A stretch of 5,699 nt of DNA from JBJXFY01 sp046155815. Its GTDB lineage: Bacteria; Verrucomicrobiota; Verrucomicrobiia; Limisphaerales; CAIMTB01. Below the pieces are notes generated by a model, which was not told where the DNA came from, ran no database searches, and saw nothing but the letters and a program-made list of their open reading frames with translations. Position numbers and translations under genes: made by a program. The stretch is from the NCBI GenBank assembly GCA_046155815.1, contig JBJXFY010000128.1:1-5699 (forward strand), read 5' to 3'. Each line of letters starts with the position of its first letter. Within the stretch, counting starts at the first letter, position 1. Shown here piece by piece: positions 1 to 5,699 of the stretch.

Positions 1-174
1 GCCTCGCCGCACGTCCTGCGGCACAGCTTTGCCACGCATCTGCTCGAAAGCGGGACGGACATCCGGACGCTGCAGGATCTGCTGGGGCACCGGCAGGTGA
101 CCACGACGCAGATCTATACCCACGTCATGCAGCAGCCGGGGCTGGGCGTGCGCAGCCCGCTGGATGCGGGGTAG
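1..174 (+). CDS. intI: Integron-type tyrosine recombinase (integron integrase), C-terminal fragment; 5' end outside the window
   Basis: The frame is open from base 1 to a TAG at 172-174 and gives 57 residues. Tyrosine recombinases cut and rejoin DNA through a covalent 3'-phosphotyrosine; integron integrases act on attI and attC sites to capture gene cassettes. Visible catalytic residues are the HxxR pair (His at 10-12, Arg at 19-21, in HVLRHSFATHLL), the third-motif His in LLGH (88-90) and the nucleophilic Tyr in IYTHV (115-117). The ending GVRSPLD followed by only two residues is typical of integron integrases rather than XerC/D or phage integrases. The first Arg/Lys part of the active site and the IntI-specific insertion that would settle the subfamily lie upstream, outside the window. 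The fragment is cut by the window edge and shows no internal damage. Membership of the recombinase family is near certain; the integron subtype rests on the C-terminal tail. Confidence 0.87.
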   Translation, partial: ASPHVLRHSFATHLLESGTDIRTLQDLLGHRQVTTTQIYTHVMQQPGLGVRSPLDAG

Positions 175-249
175 GGGATGGGGTTGCCCGCGAAGGGGCG
201 AAGGACGCGAAGGCTGCTGGGGCGGAGCCCGCCGGATGCGGGGCAGGGG
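154..249 (+). repeat. Near-identical 24-bp direct repeat (154-177 and 226-249) spanning the integrase stop codon
   Basis: Two 24-bp copies match at 22 of 24 positions; both differences are T in the first copy and C in the second. They are 72 bp apart, start to start. The first copy encodes the integrase tail SPLDAG and its TAG stop; in the second the stop is replaced by CAG. Because 72 is a multiple of three, the second copy lies in the same frame as the first. Weaker similarity seems to flank both copies (about 141-196 against 216-269 with small gaps), suggesting a partly decayed tandem duplication of the gene end. It could also be a recombination-site remnant, but no GTTRRRY core is visible. 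Confidence 0.8.
190..213 (+). repeat. Cluster of three GCGAAGG heptamers
   Basis: GCGAAGG occurs at 190-196, 198-204 and 207-213, separated by one and two bases, inside the spacer of the 24-bp direct repeat. It is an imperfect tandem repeat with a period of about 8-9 bp. Similar GCGAAGG-rich stretches are, from memory, common as intergenic repeats in high-GC bacteria, so this may be one instance of a dispersed element. No function is apparent. Confidence 0.6.
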
Positions 250-273
250 GGCGGGGATGGCGAGGAAGGACGT

Positions 274-293
274 GGATGGAGGATGGAGGATGG
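274..293 (+). repeat. 7-bp tandem repeat GGATGGA, just under three units
   Basis: GGATGGA is perfect at 274-280 and 281-287, followed by GGATGG at 288-293. It lies 10 bp before the hexamer array at 304-339. Both are purine-rich on the plus strand. Such short perfect tandem arrays change length by replication slippage. Confidence 0.85.
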
Positions 294-302
294 CTGAGGG
301 CC

Positions 303-339
<37 letters not shown>

Positions 340-411
340 GAAGGAACAGGAAGGAGAACGGGCGCAGTTTCCCTTTGAAGTCGGGGGCGGTTCCGCCGTC
401 AATTCGCGGCG

Positions 412-3400
412 ATGAAGTCCCCGTTCCGCGCGGCGCTGGCCGCGATGTCCGTCTGGCTGGCCGCCGCCGTGTCCGCCGCACCGCTGGCCGAGTTCAAGCC
501 GGCCGAGCGGATCGCCCTCGTGGGCGGTTCGCTGGCGGAGCGGATGAGCTTGTACGGCCACTTCGAGACGCTGCTGCACCTGCGCGACCCAGGCCGCGGG
601 CTGGTGGTGCGCAACTTCGCCTGGCCGGCGGACGAGGTGGGCCGCCGCCAGCGGCCGAACGACTATACGAAGATTGACGACCCGCTGGAGGTGTTCCGGC
701 CGGACACGTTCGTGTGCTTCTTCGGCTTCAACGAGTCGTTCGCCGGGCCGGGCGGGGTGGAGAAGTTCAAGGCGGATTACGGGGCGTACCTGGACGAGCA
801 GGCGAAGCGCTACGGCCGCGAGGGCAAGGCGCGCTTCATCGTCGTGTCGCCGACGGCGTTCGAGAACGCGGGGGATCCGTTCCTGCCGGACGGCGTGGCG
901 GAGAACGCGAACCTGAAGCTGTATGCGGAGGCGGCGGCGGAGGTGGCGCGCGGGCGGGGGCTGGCGTTTGTGGACCTGTACGCGCCGACGCTGGGGCGCT
1001 TCGCCGCGGAGCCGGGGGCGCAGCACACCGTCAACGGCTGCCATCTGAACGAGGCGGGCGACCGGCTGGTGGGCCGGCTGCTGGAGGAGGCGCTGGCCGG
1101 GGCCCCGAACCCGGCGCGTGACGCCGATGCGACCTTCGAGGCGCTGCGGGCGGCGGTGAACGACAAGGCGTGGGTCCACCAGCAGGACTACCGGATGCTC
1201 AACGGCTGGTACGTCTATGGCGGCCGGCGGACGTGGGACACGGAGACCTTCCCGCTCGAATACAAGAAGATCCGCGCCATGGCGGCGGTGCGCGACCGGC
1301 GGGTGTGGGACCTGTCGCGCGGGCTGCTGGTGTCCGGCGCGCCGGATGACAGCGCCACGGGCGACCTGTTCCTGCCCAAGACGCGTTTCGGCGTGCCGCA
1401 GCAGGACTATTCCGAACCGAAGGAACTGCGCTACCTGAGCGGCGAGGAGTCGCTGAAGGCGATGACCGTGGCCGACGGGTTTGAGGTGGGGCTGTTCGCG
1501 TCGGAGAAGGAGTTTCCCGAGCTGGCCAAGCCGGTGCAGCTGAATTTCGACGGCCGCGGCCGGCTGTGGGTCTCGACGATGCCGACCTACCCGCAGTGGC
1601 GGCCGGGCGACCCGCGGCCGGATGACAAGCTGCTGATCTTCGAGGACACGGACGGCGACGGCCGGGCGGACAAGTGCGTCACGTTCTACGACCAGCTCCA
1701 CTGCCCGACGGGCTTCGAGTTCTGGAACGGCGGCGTGCTCGTGGTGAGCCAGCCGCGGCTGCTCTGGCTGAAGGACACGGACGGCGACGACCGCGCCGAC
1801 GTGGTGCTGCACGTGAGCGACGGCTGGGCGATGGACGACACGCACCACACCTTCGGCGCGTGGGAGTGGTCGCCGGGCGGGCTGCTGCACGGCCTCGAGG
1901 GCGTGGCCATGAGCACGACGCTGGAGACGCCGTGGGGCCCCTTCCGCAACGCGAACACGCCCGGCGCGTACGTCGTGGACCCGCGTTCGTGGCGGGTGCG
2001 GCACTTCATCACGCCCGGCTACGGCAACCCGTGGTGCTACGCGTACGACTTCTGGGGCCAGGGCATCGCCGGCGACGGCACCACGGCGCAGCAGCACTGG
2101 GACAGCCCGCTGAGCGGCGCGCAGAACGTGCAGCGCAAGGGCCTGAACGCCGTGTTCGACACGCAGGGCATGCGGCCGGCCTTCGGCAGCGAGTTCCTGC
2201 ATTCACGCCACCTGCCGGACGCGGTGCAGGGGCAGTTCGTGTACGGCTGCGTGATCAACATGAACGGCATCCCGCGCTTCGCGATCACGAACAACGGAGC
2301 CGGCCTGAGCGGCGCGCGCCTGCCCGACCTGCTGAACTCGACCGACAAGAACTTCCGCCCCGGCGAGACGCAGATCGGGCCGGACGGCGCGCTGTGGTTC
2401 CTCGACTGGCACAACGCGCTCATCGGCCACATGCAGTACTCGCAGCGCGACCCGAACCGCGACAAGACCCACGGCCGCCTCTACCGCCTCACCGCCAAGG
2501 GCCGTCCGCTGCTCAAGCCCGTGCTCCAGCACGGCCAGGCGGTGCCCGCGCTCCTTGACCAGCTCAGGGAGTACGAGCCCCGTACCCGCTACCGCGCCCG
2601 CCGCGAGCTGCGCGACCGGCCCCGCGACGAGGTCGCCGCCGCGGTGAAGCCCTGGGTGGCCCGGCTCGACGCCTCCGACCCGCGCTTCGACCAGCACCGG
2701 CTGGAGGTGCTGTTCGTGCTGGCCGGCCATCACGCCGTGGACCGCGCGCTGCTCGCGGACGTGCTGAAGTCCAAGGCCCGCGATGCCCGCGCGCTGGCCG
2801 TCCGCGTCCTGTCGGATGAGTGGCGCTTCCTTGGCCAGCCGCTCGACCTCCTGCGGCCAATGGTGGCCGACACCGACCCGCGCGTCCGCCTCGAGGCGCT
2901 GCGCGCGCTCAGTTTCCTCGGCACCACCGAGGCCGCGGAACTGGCGCTCGTGGCCGTGAAGCAGCCGCTCGATTACTGGCTCGACTACACGCTCCAGCAC
3001 ACGCTCGGCGCGCTCGAGGCGAGTTGGAAGCCCGCGCTGGAGAAGGGCGAACTGGCCCGCGACAACGAGGCCGGGCGCGACTATGTCACCGCGTTCGTGA
3101 AGGGCCGGCCCAGCATCGCCGCCGTGCAGGAGCCGCTGAACCAACTGATCGCCAACGACGGCCTCAAGGACGCCGACCGCGCGAAGCTGCTCGCCGTCGT
3201 CGCCAAGGCCGGCGGTCGGGCGCGCGAGGGGCGGTTCGTCTTCGAGCGCGTCTGCACGAGCTGCCACAAGGTGCAGAACTTCGGCATCAACTACGGCCCG
3301 GAGCTGACGCAGGTGGCCGGCCGGCTCACGCGCGAGCAGCTCATCGAGTCCATCCTCTACCCGAACAAGGACGTGGCCGCCGAGTGGCTCACGACCAACG

Positions 3401-3621
3401 TGACCACCAAGGACGGAGAGGAATACAGCGGCGTGGTCGCCACCGAGGACGACAACAACGTCATGCTCAAGCTCGGCGGCGACGTGCGCCAGGAAGTGCG
3501 CAAGGCGGACATTGCCCGGCGCGAGACGCTGAAGGTCTCAAACATGCCGGAGGGTTTGGCCGCCTCGCTCGCGACGCAGGAATTCCTCGACCTGATCGAG
3601 TATCTCAGCTCGCTGAAGTAG
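412..3621 (+). CDS. Exported PVC-type SGNH hydrolase / membrane-bound dehydrogenase domain / HEAT / haem-binding CxxCH fusion protein
   Basis: This complete 1069-residue protein is probably periplasmic and oxidises an unknown, possibly carbohydrate-related, substrate, passing electrons to its own haem. Residues 1-22 form a signal peptide (Lys2, Arg6, hydrophobic core, cleavage near VSA-AP). About 34-230 resembles an SGNH/GDSL esterase: GGS with Ser40, GFN at 105-107 and NGCH with His211. The usual Asp three before that His is Asn208. About 343-697 is the Pirellula/Verrucomicrobium-type dehydrogenase domain, likely a beta-propeller, with DTDGDGRAD (412-420) and DTDGDDRAD (455-463) as calcium-type loops. 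About 700-930 is helical and HEAT-like (DPRVRLEALRAL near 822). About 935-1069 is the cytochrome c-like domain, with CTSCH at 948-952 and possible distal ligand Met1045. ATG 412 is the first start after the in-frame TGA at 376-378 and opens the signal peptide; no Shine-Dalgarno sequence precedes it. Family placement is firm; substrate and hydrolase activity are unproven. Confidence 0.95.
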   Translation: MKSPFRAALAAMSVWLAAAVSAAPLAEFKPAERIALVGGSLAERMSLYGHFETLLHLRDPGRGLVVRNFAWPADEVGRRQRPNDYTKIDDPLEVFRPDTFVCFFGFNESFAGPGGVEKFKADYGAYLDEQAKRYGREGKARFIVVSPTAFENAGDPFLPDGVAENANLKLYAEAAAEVARGRGLAFVDLYAPTLGRFAAEPGAQHTVNGCHLNEAGDRLVGRLLEEALAGAPNPARDADATFEALRAAVNDKAWVHQQDYRMLNGWYVYGGRRTWDTETFPLEYKKIRAMAAVRDRRVWDLSRGLLVSGAPDDSATGDLFLPKTRFGVPQQDYSEPKELRYLSGEESLKAMTVADGFEVGLFASEKEFPELAKPVQLNFDGRGRLWVSTMPTYPQWRPGDPRPDDKLLIFEDTDGDGRADKCVTFYDQLHCPTGFEFWNGGVLVVSQPRLLWLKDTDGDDRADVVLHVSDGWAMDDTHHTFGAWEWSPGGLLHGLEGVAMSTTLETPWGPFRNANTPGAYVVDPRSWRVRHFITPGYGNPWCYAYDFWGQGIAGDGTTAQQHWDSPLSGAQNVQRKGLNAVFDTQGMRPAFGSEFLHSRHLPDAVQGQFVYGCVINMNGIPRFAITNNGAGLSGARLPDLLNSTDKNFRPGETQIGPDGALWFLDWHNALIGHMQYSQRDPNRDKTHGRLYRLTAKGRPLLKPVLQHGQAVPALLDQLREYEPRTRYRARRELRDRPRDEVAAAVKPWVARLDASDPRFDQHRLEVLFVLAGHHAVDRALLADVLKSKARDARALAVRVLSDEWRFLGQPLDLLRPMVADTDPRVRLEALRALSFLGTTEAAELALVAVKQPLDYWLDYTLQHTLGALEASWKPALEKGELARDNEAGRDYVTAFVKGRPSIAAVQEPLNQLIANDGLKDADRAKLLAVVAKAGGRAREGRFVFERVCTSCHKVQNFGINYGPELTQVAGRLTREQLIESILYPNKDVAAEWLTTNVTTKDGEEYSGVVATEDDNNVMLKLGGDVRQEVRKADIARRETLKVSNMPEGLAASLATQEFLDLIEYLSSLK

Positions 3622-3626
3622 CCCGC

Positions 3627-3693
3627 CGGGGTGGGAAACAGTTCCGGCACCGCGGCGGCCCCGTGCCCGATGCCGGGCGCGCAGACCACCCCG
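3627..3693. terminator. Possible bidirectional terminator or attenuating structure in a convergent gap (weak)
   Basis: The 75-bp gap between two convergent stop codons contains nested GC-rich inverted repeats. An 8-bp perfect pair, CGGGGTGG (3627-3634) and CCACCCCG (3686-3693), encloses a compact hairpin at 3663-3680 with stem GCCCG/CGGGC, loop ATGC and two further outer pairs, one a G-T wobble. An alternative pairing, CCGGCA (3644-3649) with TGCCGG (3671-3676), competes with it. No T-tract follows on either strand, so a classical rho-independent terminator is not supported. The location suggests transcription could end here from both sides, but chance pairing is common at this GC content. 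Confidence 0.3.
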
Positions 3694-3696
3694 CCG

Positions 3697-5699
3697 CTAC
3701 TTCAGCAGCCACCAGCGGCGCAGCGCCCACTCCGTGCCGGCGGCAAGCACGATCAGCAGGAACCACAGCGGCGAGGCCCACAGGTCCACGTCCAGGGTCG
3801 AGCGCACGCGCGGGGTCCGGGCGCGGGCCAGTTCGGGCAGGCGCGCCACCTCGTCCTCGCGCAGGTACTCGCCGCCGGTGGCCGCGGCCAGTTCGCGCAG
3901 CAGGGTCTCGTCCAGCCCGGTCGCGCCGGCCTCAAACGCGGCCTCGGTCACCTCCAGGTCCGCGCCGCCCCCGTCGTCGTCGCCGGCGAGGACGCGCCAT
4001 GGCCCCGGCGCAGGCGCGGTGAATTCGCCCTGGAACATCCCCGGCTGCCCCGGCACCGCACGCAGCGCCACGGAGACCGGCCGCTCCGCGGACCCGACGC
4101 CGCGTGATTCAAGCCTGGCCTCGGCCGCCGGCTCGGCCACGGGCTCGAACGTCTCGTCGAACAGCCGCGCCGTGACGGCCACGCGCTCGCCCGGCGCCGC
4201 CTCGCCGCGGTCGAGCGCGACCTGCTGCCGCCGGCCGCCGGCCAGCAGGTGCTGGAGCGCGAGCCGCTGGACCACCCGGCCCCAGAACGCGACGTGGAAG
4301 CGGTCGCCCTCGTTCCGCCGCCAGCGCCAGGTGTTGTCCGTGCCGATGAACATCGCCTGGCCCGCGCCATAGGTTTGCAGAGCGACGACGGGTGCCCCTT
4401 CGGCATCGCCGCCGGCGGTCACGAGGATCTGTGCGCCGGGCTTGGCGCCGGCGACGGGCGCGACCCAGTACACGGGCGGCAGCGCGGCCCACTTGTCCGC
4501 GTTGGCTTCGTCATCGTCGTCCACGAGGCGGAGCAGCGGGCTGAGTCGGCCGGCGGCCGTGAGGGCAAGAGGAACGGGCGTGGTGAAGTCCTCGGCCTCC
4601 GCCGTGCCGCGCCCGCCCGGCGTCACGGGCAGCAGGCCGGCAAGCGGCGAGTCCGCGTAGGCGTCGGGGCTGAAGCGGCGTCCGGCCACCATCACCAGCG
4701 CCCCGCCATGCCGCGACACGAAGTCCGCCAGGTTGTCGAGCTGCCCCGGCGTGAAGTTCCGCGGGTCCACGTCGCCGAAGAGCACCAGGTCGTAGCGCAG
4801 CAGCTCGTCGCGGCGCGTCGGGAAGGCGGGCAGGTACGGCGAGCCGGGCCCGCGGGCAAGGGCGGCGTCCGCGTCGAAGAGGACGCACTTCAGCTCGACG
4901 TGCGGGTCGCGCAGCAGGAGGGCCTGGAGGTAGCGGAACTCCCACCGCGGCGACTGCTCGAGGAAGAGCACGCGGATCTTCCGGTCCGTGACGCGCAGGC
5001 GCTGCCGGCGGACGTTGTTGCCGGCGAGGATTTCGTCCGGACGCGGCTCGACCTCGACCGTGAGCTCGAAGTCACCCGCGGCCGGCGGCGTGAAGCGCAG
5101 TGTGACCACGGTCTCGGCGTTCGTGGAAAGCGCGACGGGCCGTTCGTCCACCACGCTGCCATCCACGCTCAGCACGACGCGGGCGGTCTCGCCGGCGAGG
5201 TCCTGGGCGCGGACGGTGGCACGGACGGCCACCTCGTCGCGGGCGAAGGCGACGTCCTGCGCGTCCAGCGCGGCCAGGATGAGGTCGCGCGGCGCAGGCA
5301 GGCCAAGGCCGACGGTGTAGAGCGGCACGCCGGCCTCGCGGGCGAGCGCGGCGGCGGCGCGGGGGGCGGGGCCGGCGTTGTCCTGGCCGTCGGTGAAAAG
5401 GACCAGCCCGCCGAGCGGCCGGCCGCGCTGGCGTTCGAGGGCCTCGCGGATGCCGCCGCCGACGCTGGTGCGAGGCACGTCGGCCGGCCAGGCGGCGGCC
5501 AGGCCGGCGGCCAGGCGCGCGGGTTCGTTGGTGCCGGCGACGGGTACCTCGTGCAACGCGGCGTCGAAGCGGAAGGCGCGGAGGTCGAAGTCGCGCGCGA
5601 GCCTCGGAAGAAGTTCGAGGGCGCGGTTGGTGAGGGTGGCGCGGCCGAGCTCGGCGCGGCTGGCCCAGGTGCCGGGCGGCGCGGGCTGGCCGAGGAGCG
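3697..5699 (-). CDS. VWA / glutamine-amidotransferase-like membrane protein, 3' portion; start lies beyond the right edge
   Basis: The minus-strand frame is open from the window edge to a TAG at 3697-3699, giving 666 residues. Upstream of a TTG at 5554-5556 it continues with family-like sequence (GTWASRAEL, ALELLPRLARDFDLRAF), so that TTG is not taken as the start. In protein order: the second half of a von Willebrand A domain (to about 5300), with the metal-site Thr in RTSVGGG (5467-5469) and Asp in LFTDG (5389-5391); an Ig/CARDB-like domain (to about 4985); a class-I glutamine-amidotransferase-like domain opening with IRVLFLEQSPRWEFRYL and containing GTDNTWRWRRNEGDR; a second Ig-like domain; and one transmembrane helix near 3721-3768 before a short basic tail. 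The amidotransferase Cys elbow is replaced by HGGALVMVAG (4681-4710), so it is probably non-enzymatic. Relatives often sit with MoxR ATPase, DUF58 and BatA genes, which could lie to the right. The DxSxS metal motif is outside the window. Exact function is unknown. Confidence 0.9.
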   Translation of the reverse strand, partial: LLGQPAPPGTWASRAELGRATLTNRALELLPRLARDFDLRAFRFDAALHEVPVAGTNEPARLAAGLAAAWPADVPRTSVGGGIREALERQRGRPLGGLVLFTDGQDNAGPAPRAAAALAREAGVPLYTVGLGLPAPRDLILAALDAQDVAFARDEVAVRATVRAQDLAGETARVVLSVDGSVVDERPVALSTNAETVVTLRFTPPAAGDFELTVEVEPRPDEILAGNNVRRQRLRVTDRKIRVLFLEQSPRWEFRYLQALLLRDPHVELKCVLFDADAALARGPGSPYLPAFPTRRDELLRYDLVLFGDVDPRNFTPGQLDNLADFVSRHGGALVMVAGRRFSPDAYADSPLAGLLPVTPGGRGTAEAEDFTTPVPLALTAAGRLSPLLRLVDDDDEANADKWAALPPVYWVAPVAGAKPGAQILVTAGGDAEGAPVVALQTYGAGQAMFIGTDNTWRWRRNEGDRFHVAFWGRVVQRLALQHLLAGGRRQQVALDRGEAAPGERVAVTARLFDETFEPVAEPAAEARLESRGVGSAERPVSVALRAVPGQPGMFQGEFTAPAPGPWRVLAGDDDGGGADLEVTEAAFEAGATGLDETLLRELAAATGGEYLREDEVARLPELARARTPRVRSTLDVDLWASPLWFLLIVLAAGTEWALRRWWLLK

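Noticed and set aside
184..190. GTTGCCC as an attI/attC core site downstream of the integrase
   Set aside because: It fails the GTTRRRY consensus at three positions, and no paired inverse core (RYYYAAC) follows.
351..356. AAGGAG as a ribosome binding site for the gene at 412
   Set aside because: It lies 55 bp upstream of the ATG, far outside the usual spacing, and no start codon lies at a suitable distance from it.
1674..2558. A 294-codon plus-strand frame within the dehydrogenase domain
   Set aside because: It is an out-of-frame shadow with biased Arg/Ala composition; the true frame carries the DxDGD loops and conserved domain motifs.
2203..3267. A 354-codon open frame on the minus strand inside the dehydrogenase/haem gene
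   Set aside because: It lies wholly antisense to a well-supported gene, in a high-GC third-position context that creates long spurious frames; its translation shows no recognisable domain.
2820..4022. A 400-codon plus-strand frame spanning the end of the central gene and the convergent gene
   Set aside because: It is Arg/Ala/Pro-rich, overlaps two well-supported genes in other frames and resembles no family I recognise.
5554..5556. TTG as the start codon of the minus-strand VWA gene
   Set aside because: The same frame continues upstream to the window edge with VWA-like sequence and no stop, and a start here would discard part of the VWA domain.

Overview
The window is about 70% G+C by eye and looks like chromosomal DNA from a bacterium of the Planctomycetota-Verrucomicrobiota (PVC) superphylum, more likely Verrucomicrobiota. 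The main reason is the large central gene. It joins a 'Pirellula/Verrucomicrobium-type' membrane-bound dehydrogenase domain to a CxxCH haem-binding domain, an architecture expanded almost exclusively in these phyla. The neighbouring VWA/glutamine-amidotransferase-like membrane protein and an integron-type integrase also fit, but no ribosomal or other phylogenetic marker is present, so this assignment is an inference.

Layout: (1) Positions 1-174 (+) hold the last 57 codons of a tyrosine recombinase with the integron-integrase C-terminal signature; its 5' part lies outside the window. (2) Positions 175-411 are a purine-rich, repeat-rich intergenic stretch. It holds a near-identical 24-bp direct repeat whose first copy overlaps the integrase stop codon, a GCGAAGG cluster, a 7-bp GGATGGA tandem repeat and a GAGGAC hexamer tandem repeat. 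No consensus integron recombination site was found. (3) Positions 412-3621 (+) encode a complete 1069-residue exported protein: signal peptide, SGNH/GDSL-like hydrolase domain, beta-propeller-type dehydrogenase domain, HEAT-like helical repeats and a C-terminal cytochrome c-like domain. (4) Positions 3622-3696 are a short convergent intergenic gap with GC-rich inverted repeats and no T-tract. (5) Positions 3697-5699 (-) hold the 3' two thirds or so of a VWA / Ig-like / class-I-glutamine-amidotransferase-like protein with a C-terminal transmembrane helix. Its reading frame runs off the right edge of the window.

The three genes do not form an operon: the first two are co-directional but separated by 237 bp of repeats, and the third is convergent. 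The central protein probably works in the periplasm in oxidative breakdown of an unknown, possibly carbohydrate-derived, substrate, passing electrons to its own haem. The minus-strand protein is probably the membrane component of a MoxR/DUF58/BatA-type cluster continuing to the right. No clearly new system is evident. The least explained part is the integrase 3' end with its duplicated tail and adjoining tandem repeats.
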